Positions 44,604 to 52,673 of a stretch of DNA of 64,000 nt are shown here, piece by piece. How positions within the stretch are numbered: the stretch's first letter is position 1; the number at the start of each line of letters is the position of its first letter. Source of the stretch: Clostridia bacterium (GTDB lineage Bacteria; Bacillota; Clostridia; Christensenellales; Aristaeellaceae); NCBI GenBank assembly GCA_017512985.1, contig JAFWEJ010000005.1:152020-216019 (forward strand). Direction: 5' to 3'. A program made the position numbers and the translations under genes. The notes under the pieces are model-generated. The model was not told the DNA's origin. It saw nothing but the letters and a program-made list of their open reading frames with translations, and did not search any database.

Positions 44604-45599
44604 ATGATCGAATTCAGGAAAATTACCGATTTTCCGCGGGGAACGCTTTACAGCATCCTGGCGGACGCGTATTCCTTCGATGAACGAAACCGGCGGATCT
44701 GGGACGCGGACTGGAAGGAAACGGATGATTTCTTCTATGACAATCCGGAAATTGCCGGCAAATACGGCCTGGTGACCTGCCTGGACGGGGAACCCATCGG
44801 CTTTGTAACATGGGATCCGCGGCACAGGCCGGAATATGTCGAGATCGGCCATAACGGGATCCGGGAAAAGTACAAAGGCCGGGGATACGGACGCCTGCAG
44901 CTGCAGGAAGCCCTGCGGAGAATAAAGGAATATGACGGCCTGAAACGGATCATCGTCGGGACGAACAGCAACCTGGTCGCTCCGAGGAATTACAAATCAG
45001 CCGGTTTCGTGCTGTATGACCGGAAGCCCAACCGCACCGAAACCGCCTATACCGGAGATTACCTGTATTATGAAATCATCCTGGACGGGAGGGAAAAAAG
45101 AATGATCCGTGAGGCAGCGGCCGATGACGCGGCCAGGATTGCTGAGATCGACGTCGCCAGCAGCCGGTACGCCTATAAAAACATCCTTCCGGACGAAATC
45201 CTGTATCACGACCTGTCCGTTGAGAACCGCGTCCCGGTTTACCAAAGATGGATCGCCGAAAAGCGGTTTGACCTGTACGTATATGAAGATCCTGCTGCAG
45301 AAACCGTTAAGGGAATGATGGGGATCGGCTTGTGTGAGGACGAGGATAAGAAAGACGCCTTTGAACTTCATTTCCTTTATCTTGATCCGGATTATGTGAG
45401 AATGGGCATCGGTTCTGAAATGCTGCGGTTCTTTGAACAGAAAGGCCGGGAGAAAGGCTGCCCGGAATTTGTTGTCTGGGTACTGGACGAAAACGGAATG
45501 GGAAGAAGCTTCTATGAAAAGAACGGCTACCTTCCCGATGGAAAAGAAAAAATCTTCAGGCGCTGGAACAAGCGGGAGATCAGATATATAAAAGGCTGA
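44604..45599 (+). CDS. Tandem GNAT fusion (two acetyltransferase domains)
   Basis: The 331-residue protein has two complete GNAT domains. The first (about 1-160) has GHNGIREKYKGRGYGRLQLQEALRRI and NYKSAGFVLYDR; the second (about 168-325) has FELHFLYLDPDYVRMGIGSEMLRFFEQKGREKG and GRSFYEKNGYLPDGK. Either a double-activity enzyme or a gene fusion of neighbours. The junction is at IILDGREKRMIREAAADD. It lies 25 bases after the membrane protein gene. Confidence 0.84.
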   Translation: MIEFRKITDFPRGTLYSILADAYSFDERNRRIWDADWKETDDFFYDNPEIAGKYGLVTCLDGEPIGFVTWDPRHRPEYVEIGHNGIREKYKGRGYGRLQLQEALRRIKEYDGLKRIIVGTNSNLVAPRNYKSAGFVLYDRKPNRTETAYTGDYLYYEIILDGREKRMIREAAADDAARIAEIDVASSRYAYKNILPDEILYHDLSVENRVPVYQRWIAEKRFDLYVYEDPAAETVKGMMGIGLCEDEDKKDAFELHFLYLDPDYVRMGIGSEMLRFFEQKGREKGCPEFVVWVLDENGMGRSFYEKNGYLPDGKEKIFRRWNKREIRYIKG

Positions 45600-45637
45600 T
45601 CCTGCCGGTTAAGGAAAATGAATACTGTGAGGCTCTT

Positions 45638-46189
45638 ATGGGTATTCTGATATGCGGACTCAACGGAACAGGGAAAAGCACCCTGGGCAGCATGCTGGCC
45701 GACCGGATCGGTTATGAATTCATTGACAACGAAGACCTGTATTTTCCGAAAACAGACGCGGGATATGCCTTCTCCCTTATGAGAAGCAGGGAAGAAGCCG
45801 TCCGGCTTCTGGAAGAGAAAATCGACGGAAACAACAAATTTGTTTTTGCCGCGGTGAAAGGCGATTACGGCGATAAGCTGATCGCGTCACTGGATCACAT
45901 TATCCTGATCAATGCTCCGAAACAGGTCAGAAGCCGGCGCGTCCGGGATCGTTCATTCAGCCGGTTCGGAGAAAGAATCCTGCCCGGCGGGGATCTGCAC
46001 GGCAGCGAGACCGCCTGGTTTTCACTGGTGGACAGCCGGCCCGAGGATTATACGGAAAAGTGGCTTGAGACAGTAAACTGTCCGGTGATCCGCGTTGACG
46101 GAACGCTCCCGGTCCGGCAGAATGTCGACTGGCTTGTGTCAGCTCTGGCACAGCAGCAATCACTGCCATGGAGAACCGAAGAGAACTGA
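45638..46189 (+). CDS. P-loop kinase-like ATPase
   Basis: The 183-residue protein starts with GILICGLNGTGKSTLGSMLA, a Walker A (GLNGTGKST, about 7-15) at the very N-terminus as in small-molecule kinases of the AAA_18/gluconate kinase type, followed by DNEDLYFPK (metal/phosphate region) and HIILINAPKQVRSRRVRDRSF with a lid-like Arg cluster. The substrate is unknown. SD GAGG lies five bases before ATG. It is adjacent to a second P-loop gene. Confidence 0.8.
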   Translation: MGILICGLNGTGKSTLGSMLADRIGYEFIDNEDLYFPKTDAGYAFSLMRSREEAVRLLEEKIDGNNKFVFAAVKGDYGDKLIASLDHIILINAPKQVRSRRVRDRSFSRFGERILPGGDLHGSETAWFSLVDSRPEDYTEKWLETVNCPVIRVDGTLPVRQNVDWLVSALAQQQSLPWRTEEN

Positions 46190-46204
46190 CAGGAGCATCC
46201 AACC

Positions 46205-46690
46205 ATGAAAGTCATCATTCTGAACGGGCCGATGGGCGTGGGAAAGACTGCCGCCGGAAAATGCATTGCTGCCCGGAATCCGGGAACGGCGTTTATTGAC
46301 GGAGACTGGTGCATGGATATACATCCTTTTGTCGGCAGCCGGGAAACCAAAGCCATGGCCGTCGACAATATCCTGCATATGATCCGGAACTATCAGAACT
46401 GTTCCGTATGCAGCATGGTCGTGCTGGTATGGTTAATGGATGAGCCGTGGGTGATTCAAAGGATCACGGAAGGCCTCTCCGCCCTGCAGGCGGAAGTAAA
46501 AAGCGTAACCCTGGTCTGCGGCAGGGAGGACCTGATCAAACGTTGGAACCACGACCGGGATTGCGAATGGCGGACGGACGCCTGGCTGAATGTGAGCCTG
46601 AAGTCTCTGCCCGGATTTGAATCCATGGAAAACGCCCTTGACACAAGCGGCCTGACGGTTGAACAGGTTGCGGATCTGGTTATGAAATAA
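46205..46690 (+). CDS. P-loop kinase-like ATPase
   Basis: The 161-residue protein has the Walker A GPMGVGKTAAGK (about 8-19), a DGDWCMDIHPF acidic loop, and a central SMVVLVWLMDEP strand, as in ATP-dependent small-molecule kinases. It differs in length and sequence from its neighbour at 45638-46189. SD AGGAG nine bases before ATG. It is the last clear gene of the 38.2-46.7 kb unit. Confidence 0.78.
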   Translation: MKVIILNGPMGVGKTAAGKCIAARNPGTAFIDGDWCMDIHPFVGSRETKAMAVDNILHMIRNYQNCSVCSMVVLVWLMDEPWVIQRITEGLSALQAEVKSVTLVCGREDLIKRWNHDRDCEWRTDAWLNVSLKSLPGFESMENALDTSGLTVEQVADLVMK

Positions 46691-46713
46691 TAAGGCAGTC
46701 CGTAACAGGCCGG

Positions 46714-46812
46714 ATGAAAGGAGGCCGGGATTGTGACGCGTCCTTTGGCTTCGCGGAAGTCCCGGAAGCTTATGAAGAGGGCGAAGAAATGCCCGCCGTC
46801 CTGAAGCTGTAA
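46714..46812 (+). pseudogene. Possible C-terminal remnant or 32-residue ORF
   Basis: This frame is open from before the upstream stop and ends at 46812. Its end, DASFGFAEVPEAYEEGEEMPAV, looks like the tail of a larger enzyme (a MoeA-type C-terminus is one possible match) and not like a stand-alone gene. It could be the stub of a displaced gene or a spurious ORF. Confidence 0.25.
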
Positions 46813-46915
46813 AGCGAGCGGAACAGCGGAAGGAATCCCCGGTTGACGTTTCAGGGAACATTCCGGTACAAACTTTTCAGATAACAAAACAGAATACGCG
46901 GAAGGAGACAAAGCC

Positions 46916-47563
46916 ATGTACAGGGAACTTCTGGAAACAAATCTGGAAACCGCGCGGAAAGCGGAAAAACGTTCGTCCTTTCTGTATGCCCTGCTCTGCC
47001 TGCTGTTGGGAACCTTCATCGTAACCGCCTGGTACCTGTTCAAATCCGGCACGCTGGAACCTCCGTCCTGGTTCCCGTATGATATCAATTCCATGGGAAC
47101 CTACTGCATCGTGTTCGGCATCCTGATGCTGGCCTTAACCATCTTTTTCCTCGTGCTGGCGTTCAAAAACCTCACCCCCGCCGCCAGCGACAGGCGGATG
47201 GAAACCATCCTGAAAAACGCGCGGGCAATCGGGCCGGAGGATGAAGTTTTCAGCGAACTGGAACAGGTCGAGCCCAAAGCGGTCGGAGACTGGGAACTGC
47301 GCTTCAACGAGAAGTTCCTCGCCGGCATCTCATCCAAAGACCCGGACGCCATCTTCCTTTATCCGATGAGCGAGGTCATCTGCGCGGGGATCTACGCCGG
47401 CGGCAAAAAGAGAAAGCCCAAATACAACCTGTACATCCACGCGAAGCAGGACGGGAAAACGAAAAAAGCCGCACAGGAAGGCACCTATCAGAGCATCCGG
47501 GAAGTTCTGGACGCGCTGGAAAAGGTTAACCCCAAACTGACCATTTCCAAAAACGCCGGATAA
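46916..47563 (+). CDS. Hypothetical membrane protein with two N-terminal helices
   Basis: The 215-residue protein has two membrane segments (about 20-42 and 62-84) and a cytoplasmic C-terminal domain (about 95-215) of alpha/beta character (GDWELRFNEKFLAGISSKDPDAIFLYPMSEVI, KPKYNLYIHAKQDGKTK). I do not recognise the family. SD GAAGGAG precedes ATG. It is followed by a hairpin terminator. Confidence 0.7.
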   Translation: MYRELLETNLETARKAEKRSSFLYALLCLLLGTFIVTAWYLFKSGTLEPPSWFPYDINSMGTYCIVFGILMLALTIFFLVLAFKNLTPAASDRRMETILKNARAIGPEDEVFSELEQVEPKAVGDWELRFNEKFLAGISSKDPDAIFLYPMSEVICAGIYAGGKKRKPKYNLYIHAKQDGKTKKAAQEGTYQSIREVLDALEKVNPKLTISKNAG

Positions 47564-47621
47564 CAATCACCGCTGCTCCGGTGTTCCGGGCAATCCGGAT
47601 GCTCTGTAAAATCATAAACAT

Positions 47622-47653
47622 AAAGGCACTGCTGTTGAAGCAGCGCCTTTTTC
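47622..47653. terminator. Terminator between convergent genes at 47.6 kb
   Basis: AAAGGC-A-CTGCTG pairs with CAGC-GCCTTT (one bulge) around TTGAAG, followed by T5 on the plus strand. Confidence 0.6.
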
Positions 47654-47696
47654 CGGCTGTTTTTCATTCGGGCACAGGGGGATATCAGCCCCGGAA

Positions 47697-47981
47697 TTAG
47701 ATATACAGCACAAATCCGGCCTTGTTGATTGCCAGGCTCCAGAAGCAGAAACCAACGAGGGCCGCAACGGCCAGGATAATAACAGCATTCCGGATTTTCC
47801 GGGTATCAAGTCCCGTAGCGGTATGGGTATTGTGGCCGCACACAGAGCAGTGCATGGTAAAGCGCCTGAAAGTCATGGTGTCCAGGTTCTCGTTTCCGCA
47901 GTTCGCGCAGCGTATATTTCTCCCCCTGTCTGAAAAGGTCCTTTCTTCAGACTGTATTATATCCCTGTTCCGCCAAAGCAT
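47697..47981 (-). CDS. Small zinc-ribbon membrane protein
   Basis: The product (94 residues from ATG 47981) has a zinc-ribbon with CANCGN and CSVCGHN (about residues 25-50) and one C-terminal membrane segment (about 67-87). No strong ribosome binding site is found; a TTG six codons upstream is the other candidate. Function unknown; such ribbon-plus-helix proteins often act as small membrane regulators or adaptors. Confidence 0.55.
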   Translation of the reverse strand: MLWRNRDIIQSEERTFSDRGRNIRCANCGNENLDTMTFRRFTMHCSVCGHNTHTATGLDTRKIRNAVIILAVAALVGFCFWSLAINKAGFVLYI

Positions 47982-48032
47982 ACAGGATCGGAATGGCAAA
48001 ATACACCCGGGTATTTTTCTTCCCGGCCGGTG

Positions 48033-48500
48033 TTATTCTTTTTTCTGTTTGCGCTGCTGTATGATATCCTCCAGGATCTCTGCCGCGCTTTCGACCATCT
48101 TCGGGCAGAACCCGGTGAACAGATGATGATCCCGGGCATACTGCACGCCTTCCGGCGTCCGGATATCGCAGCCCAGCAGGTCGTTGCAGAGGCAGGACCC
48201 GTTGGCTTCGCTGAACCGGTTCATCATCAGGTCGTTCAGTTCGTTTGTCCTCCGGCGCCCTTCCCTGTCGCCGGCATGGGTTTCACCGTACATCAGGCCG
48301 AGTACCATGAGCGCGCCGGTGCACGCTCCGCATACATTTCCCTTGCGCATGCCGCTGCCGAAACAGGAGCCGAGCCTGAACGCCTGTTCCTCCGTGATGC
48401 CGCATTCTTCGGAAAAAGCGGCCAGGATTGACTGGGAGCAATGCAGGTCTTCAGCGAAACACTGCAGCGCCCTTTCTTTGCGTTCCGTTTTGCTGTTCAT
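48033..48500 (-). CDS. C_GCAxxG_C_C family protein
   Basis: The 155-residue protein matches a Cys-rich redox-associated family of anaerobes: CSQSILAAF, SCFGSGM then NVCGACTGALMVLG (the C-G-A-C-T-G core, about 56-70), SCLCNDLLGCDI and FTGFCPKMV. The family is often linked to redox or oxidoreductase genes; its activity is unknown. It lies between a zinc-ribbon protein and the flavodoxin gene on the same strand. Confidence 0.85.
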   Translation of the reverse strand: MNSKTERKERALQCFAEDLHCSQSILAAFSEECGITEEQAFRLGSCFGSGMRKGNVCGACTGALMVLGLMYGETHAGDREGRRRTNELNDLMMNRFSEANGSCLCNDLLGCDIRTPEGVQYARDHHLFTGFCPKMVESAAEILEDIIQQRKQKKE

Positions 48501-48571
48501 GAGCAGTCCCCGCTTCTGTCCTTACCGGCAGTCTGAATCGAAGGTAGCCGGTCATTGTTCAGGAAATTCGT

Positions 48572-49477
48572 TTATCTGTTGTTCAGAGCAGCAAAGCACT
48601 CATCGCAGTAAACAGGAAGATCCTCCCGAGGTTCAAATGAAACCTGAATGGATTTTCCGCACTTTGCACAGACGGCTTCGTATACCAGAGCAGGCGTGCC
48701 CAAAGTGCGGTTGGATTGGCGTGCCCGACGGCAGGACTTGCAGCGGGTAGGTTCGCCCTGAAATCCTTTTTCGTCATAGAACTCCTGTTCACCGGCAGTG
48801 AAAATGAATTCATTGCCGCAGTCTTTGCATACCAGTATTTTGTCTTTGTATATATATTGGCCTTTCCGCGCTCCTTCCAGTGCAGTCACTGCCCAGGTAC
48901 GGATCTGCTCTTCTGTTGCATGATTGGCGATTCGTTCCGCTTTAATCCAGACTGTATCACCGGTCAGCTTCGCCAGGTTATCGGCGCTTGAACCTGCCCC
49001 GCTGGATATGGAGGTACAGAAAGGCACAACCGTCTTTCCGGACAGATCGATCTCTTCAAGTAGCGTATAGAGAACCTTTGGTGCCTGGCCATGCCAGACA
49101 GGATAGCCGATGAATACCACATCATATTGATCGAGTGAATCAGGCCAGGAGACGATGCCGGGCCTTGCTGCTGCGTCTGCCTGCTCTCTGTCGCAGCGCC
49201 CGTCGGTGTAATAAGCCAGATCCGCAGCCGTATAGGGCTGTTCGGGCACGACCTCAAACGCATCCGCCTCCAGGGCGTCTGCCACAACCAGGGCTACAGC
49301 TTTCACTGTGTCGTCTGCAGAGAAATAGATTACAAGTGTTTTTGCGTTTTCATGTTCCTGCAGTTCAGGATAGGCAGTCACATTCACAGTCGCGGAAGAA
49401 ACAGCGTCTTCGGCAGCGGCTGATGCCATACAAACACACAGGGCAAGTGATAGAAGCATCAAAATCAGTTTTTTCAT
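48572..49477 (-). CDS. Exported flavodoxin-like protein with two C-terminal zinc ribbons
   Basis: The 301-residue product has a signal peptide (1-22, MKKLILMLLSLALCVCMASA), then a flavodoxin fold (about 45-205): LVIYFSADDTVKAVA, PYTAADLAYYTDG, VVFIGYPVWHGQAP and VVPFCTSISSGAG. The FMN phosphate loop usually reads S-x-T-G-N-T; here it is SADDTV, so FMN binding may be changed. After it come two Cys4 ribbons: C217/C220/C246/C249 and C270/C273/C291/C294, of types seen in separate cytoplasmic zinc-ribbon proteins. A secreted flavodoxin fused to zinc ribbons is unusual. The start at 49477 has AAAGGAGG eight bases upstream. Confidence 0.85.
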   Translation of the reverse strand: MKKLILMLLSLALCVCMASAAAEDAVSSATVNVTAYPELQEHENAKTLVIYFSADDTVKAVALVVADALEADAFEVVPEQPYTAADLAYYTDGRCDREQADAAARPGIVSWPDSLDQYDVVFIGYPVWHGQAPKVLYTLLEEIDLSGKTVVPFCTSISSGAGSSADNLAKLTGDTVWIKAERIANHATEEQIRTWAVTALEGARKGQYIYKDKILVCKDCGNEFIFTAGEQEFYDEKGFQGEPTRCKSCRRARQSNRTLGTPALVYEAVCAKCGKSIQVSFEPREDLPVYCDECFAALNNR

Positions 49478-49749
49478 GCCCATTGCCTCCTTTTCTGCCA
49501 TTCGGCAGTCTTTTCTTTGCCGAATGAACCGATTCCGTTTCCGTTGTTCCCGTGCTCATACAGCATTGTAATACGGAGCGGAAGAAAAGATCAACAGGTT
49601 CAGATGATTTGAAACAGATATCGAATCAATAAAGCCTTCTGAATAAAGTTTTATGAAAAAAACGACAATTGCAAAAAACTGCAGGAGGACTTGCGTCCTT
49701 CCTGCAGCCCGTTTCAGGTATTGCGGGTGATTAGCCGGCCGTTGATGAA
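49478..49749. other. Intergenic AT-rich region with minus-strand terminator
   Basis: No gene is supported here. A strong hairpin lies at about 49672-49707. Base composition is lower in GC than in the neighbouring genes. Confidence 0.5.
49672..49707 (-). terminator. Terminator for the DUF4342-like gene
   Basis: CTGCAGGAAGGAC-GCAA-GTCCTCCTGCAG stem with one bulge on the minus strand, followed by T6. Confidence 0.85.
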
Positions 49750-50175
49750 TCACTCTTTATCAGAATCATCAGGTTTTACCTGGATAACGGGATTGTCTTC
49801 CTCCGCGCCGTTCCGGCCGGCAGGCTCCTCTTCATTCTCTTCCCCGAAAGGGCATTCCTCCGGATCATCCGCCGACAGTTCATCCCAGGCTTTCCCGATT
49901 TCTTCCCCGACCGTCTTCGCGGCTGTGGCCGCTTTGTCCGCGACCGTTTCCGCGACTTCCTTCACGGTCTTTCCGATGTCCACCTTTTTCCCGTCCTCGT
50001 TTTCCAGATGGATATCACAGCCCAGGAGCGAAGCCGCAACCGTTCCGATAATACTCATCTTCGGCGCCATAAGCACGCCGGGGAGGGCGAGGATTCCGGG
50101 GACATTCACGATTTCCTTTCCGTCCCGCGCCACCTTCAGGCGATACGCAGTCAGTTCGTCAATCATGTTCTTCAT
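49750..50175 (-). CDS. DUF4342-like protein with acidic C-terminal tail
   Basis: The 141-residue product (ATG 50175, SD AAGGAGG eight bases upstream) has an N-terminal DUF4342-like unit (about 1-62): YRLKVARDGKEIVNVPGILALPGVLMAPKMSIIGTVAASLLGCDIHLEN, with a central hydrophobic stretch. After a helix, a long acidic tail runs to the end (EECPFGEENEEEPAGRNGAEEDN). The function of this family is not known. It lies 13 bases after a small membrane protein gene. Confidence 0.62.
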   Translation of the reverse strand: MKNMIDELTAYRLKVARDGKEIVNVPGILALPGVLMAPKMSIIGTVAASLLGCDIHLENEDGKKVDIGKTVKEVAETVADKAATAAKTVGEEIGKAWDELSADDPEECPFGEENEEEPAGRNGAEEDNPVIQVKPDDSDKE

Positions 50176-50188
50176 CTTGTTTTCCTCC

Positions 50189-50509
50189 TTAGTTTTCTTC
50201 TGTTTCAGCTTCGTCAGCATTCCGCTCATTCCTGCTGCGGAAATAGTAGAAAGCAACCAAACCGATCACAATGCCGATTACCAGGCCTTTGCCGGAAAAG
50301 GCGGCAGATGTCAGAGAAGACAGCCCGGAAAAGATCCCGCCGATAATGGAGCCGATCGATCCAAGGACTCCCCCGACAACAACGATTGCAATCCAGCCGC
50401 CGAACATCAGCGCAGGCAGGGTCAAAAGTCCGTCCAGGAAACTGCCGTGGCGACGGCGGCCGCCAAAGATGATGTTTCCAAGCGTAATAAGTCCAAGCAG
50501 GCGCAGCAT
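50189..50509 (-). CDS. Small Gly-rich membrane protein
   Basis: The 106-residue product has two or three hydrophobic segments (about 1-15, 30-60, 73-90) that are unusually Gly/Ile-rich (GGWIAIVVVGGVLGSIGSIIGGIFSGLSS) and a charged C-terminus. SD GGAGGA lies six bases upstream. It is co-directional with DUF4342-like gene. Function unknown. Confidence 0.65.
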   Translation of the reverse strand: MLRLLGLITLGNIIFGGRRRHGSFLDGLLTLPALMFGGWIAIVVVGGVLGSIGSIIGGIFSGLSSLTSAAFSGKGLVIGIVIGLVAFYYFRSRNERNADEAETEEN

Positions 50510-50786
50510 TTTGATTTCCTCCGTTTAAGTCGTTCAGTCTGTACCGGTCATCGCCCCGCGGGAGAACCGTTATCCGCTTCTCTCCCCCGGTACGCATACA
50601 GGATAACGGCAGCCGGGCCGGAAAAACAGGATCAGAAGCGAAAGATACAGTGCGTTATTTCTCCCCAAAGCGAAAAAAGCGGTCCGGCGCGCTGCTCCGC
50701 AAGGCCCTGCTGTTCGCCGGCCGCGCCGCGGAACTGTTCACACAATGAAGAAAAAGATCGAAAAATCCGGCTGTTGGGGATTCCGT

Positions 50787-50936
50787 TTATTTCTGCCGTT
50801 CATAGATGACCACGATACCATGGCTGACCGCAATATTGGGCGATACAGCAATCACCCGCCAGCCTTCCGCGGCCCGCCGGTTCATTTCTCCCTCAGCCTG
50901 GCGGACGCCGTAGATTTCAACGCGATACTCGTACAC
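50787..50936 (-). CDS. DUF4177-like small protein (49 residues)
   Basis: A 49-residue frame starts with GTG seven bases after a perfect AGGAGG and reads MYEYRVEIYGVRQ ... RRAAEGWRVIAVSP ... IVVIYERQK, matching the DUF4177 pattern (YEYKV ... LNxxAxxGWxLVxV ... VIYxR). It begins three bases before the preceding gene's stop region, as in an operon, and is too short for a usual ORF cutoff. Confidence 0.7.
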   Translation of the reverse strand: MYEYRVEIYGVRQAEGEMNRRAAEGWRVIAVSPNIAVSHGIVVIYERQK

Positions 50937-50939
50937 AGA

Positions 50940-51188
50940 TTATCCCTCCTGATTCTTTTTCTTCTGCCGCAGCCGGATTACATTGAGCAGATTCCCGGCA
51001 GCAATAAACAGCAGGCCGATCATCAGGGCCAATGTTGACGCGCCCGAATCAAATATGGAAACCAGAACAAAGGCCAGGCCGATGACGCCAAGCGCCAGGC
51101 CGGTGACCGTCATCCAGGTGTTGTACAGCTTCATATCCATAAAAGCATCTCCTTCATACTCTATCATTTCTTTATCCTTCAGTGTCAT
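50940..51188 (-). CDS. Small two-helix membrane protein
   Basis: The 82-residue product has two hydrophobic segments (about 26-45, 50-68) and a basic tail RLRQKKKNQEG. The ATG at 51188 overlaps the upstream stop (ATGA), but an internal ATG at 51140 has AAGGAG eight bases upstream and may be the real start (66 residues). Confidence 0.6.
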   Translation of the reverse strand: MTLKDKEMIEYEGDAFMDMKLYNTWMTVTGLALGVIGLAFVLVSIFDSGASTLALMIGLLFIAAGNLLNVIRLRQKKKNQEG

Positions 51189-51364
51189 TTACGGGCGCAG
51201 CGCGGATCCAGCAGCGGTTTGCCGTCCTGATCCAGCAGAACGGTCAGTCCTGCCACGTTCATCCACCAGGCGAGCAGATACTGAACGCCTGTTTCTGTAT
51301 CTACAATAATCCTGGTACCTTCTGAGAAACCTTCCCTGTTTACAACTGCAAACCTGTTTTTCAC
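51185..51364 (-). CDS. DUF6440 family protein
   Basis: The 59-residue product (GTG 51364, seven bases after GGAGG) contains the family pattern RFAVVNREGF, IIVDTETGVQYL, AGLTVLLDQDGKPLL. Its role is unknown. It starts the five-gene small-protein cluster that runs down to 49750. Confidence 0.72.
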   Translation of the reverse strand: MKNRFAVVNREGFSEGTRIIVDTETGVQYLLAWWMNVAGLTVLLDQDGKPLLDPRCARK

Positions 51365-51370
51365 ACTCAT

Positions 51371-51683
51371 TCCTCCCCCCGGTACGGTTCTGATCCGGAT
51401 GTACCGGTTATCCGGCGCATATATAAAATATCACCTGGCGGAGCAGGGAAACAGAATGAAAGCTGAGGAATAAAATATGCTATTTTTCGGGGAAAAGCGC
51501 CCGAAGGCGTTCACGGTGAGCGGGTTTTATATGTACGGCAGCGATTATTGCCTGCAAAAAACCGGAAGATATGCTAAAATTGAGGTCCGGATGAGCCGGA
51601 CCCTGTGTGCCGGATCAGGCAGAAGCAGAGGTATACTGCAAAAAGAAGGACATGCAGATTGACGGAGGAAACACGCTGAGGCT
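51371..51683. other. Intergenic region with possible promoters for both flanking units
   Basis: 313 bases between divergent units. A frame at 51477-51662 has no ribosome binding site and no family pattern and is rejected. A plus-strand TTGCCT-N16-TATGCT lies at 51548-51575 and could drive the NapH-like gene. Confidence 0.4.
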
Positions 51684-52502
51684 ATGAAGAAGTATGCGAT
51701 GCCGGCCATTATGCTGGTCATATTTGAAGCGGTCGCAATTACATTGTGGCTGACAAAGGACAATCTGTTCTATCTGTTTAATTTCAGCTATATCGGTATA
51801 TCCGTTTCACTGGGCGTGTTCCTGTTTATCAGGAAATACAAACACGCCAGGCGCATTGTCCAGCTGCTTGTCGGTCTGTACATGCTTGTCTATCTCGGAC
51901 TGATCTGCAATGAAAACATGCAGATCGAGGGATTCTGGTACTACCTCTTCACAGGGGTGTTTGAGGCGGCAACCATCCATTATGCGGTGGCAAAGATATT
52001 CGGGCCGCTGATCTTCGGACGCGGATGGTGCGGATACGCCTGCTGGACGGCAATGGTGCTGGATTTCCTGCCTTACAAAGTCCCAAATCAGCCGCGCAGG
52101 CGGCTGGGATGGATCAGGTATATCACCTTCGCGGCCTCGCTCGTCTTCGTTGCGGCATTGTTCCTTGCGCATGCCGGGAACATTGAAAAAATTATGTTTT
52201 GGGCGTTTATCATCGGCAACATTCTGTATTACGCGGCAGGGATCATCCTTGCATTTGCGTTCCGGGACAACAGGGCATTCTGCAAATATATCTGTCCGAT
52301 TACGGTTTTCCTGAAGCCGATGAGCTATTTTTCCCTGATTCGTATAAAATGCGACAGGGAGAAATGCATATCGTGCGGAAAATGCAGACGCGTATGCCCG
52401 ATGGATGTGGACGTGACCGATAATTCAAGGAACCGTGAAAACGGAACGGAATGTATCCTGTGCATGGAGTGTGTGAAGAACTGTCCTCGGGGCGCTTTAT
52501 AA
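51684..52502 (+). CDS. NapH/NosR-like membrane polyferredoxin (4Fe-4S)
   Basis: The 272-residue protein has about five membrane segments in its first 200 residues and two cysteine motifs in the Fer4_5 family style within loops (GRGWCGYACWTAMVLDFLP about 112-130 and FCKYICPITV about 200). The C-terminal domain holds two [4Fe-4S] motifs: CISCGKCRRVCP and CILCMECVKNCP. It could move electrons from cytoplasmic ferredoxin through the membrane. No FMN-binding domain is attached, unlike NosR. The start is uncertain: no good SD is seen before ATG 51684, an ATG five codons later is possible. Confidence 0.87.
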   Translation: MKKYAMPAIMLVIFEAVAITLWLTKDNLFYLFNFSYIGISVSLGVFLFIRKYKHARRIVQLLVGLYMLVYLGLICNENMQIEGFWYYLFTGVFEAATIHYAVAKIFGPLIFGRGWCGYACWTAMVLDFLPYKVPNQPRRRLGWIRYITFAASLVFVAALFLAHAGNIEKIMFWAFIIGNILYYAAGIILAFAFRDNRAFCKYICPITVFLKPMSYFSLIRIKCDREKCISCGKCRRVCPMDVDVTDNSRNRENGTECILCMECVKNCPRGAL

Positions 52503-52673
52503 GCGCGCCCGCGGCAGGGCATATTCTTCCGCCGGGATAAACAGGGCAGGCCGGTCCGGAAGGATACCTGCGTGTACGCGATTCTGAGCACGGAATATAT
52601 GCAGCAGTCTGAAAACGGGCCGACACCCTGACAGGCTCTTCCCGGGAAAAACACTGACAGGGACAGCGGAACA

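Noticed and set aside
31751-46690. Integron cassette array
   Set aside because: Gaps between genes are mostly 0-55 bases, too short for attC sites, and no integrase gene is visible.
51477-51662. 61-codon frame upstream of the NapH-like gene
   Set aside because: No ribosome binding site, no conserved pattern, and it overlaps the likely promoter.
52503-52673. Short frame VYAILSTEYMQQ between the NapH-like and MBL genes
   Set aside because: Only 19 codons, weak ribosome binding site and no recognisable pattern.
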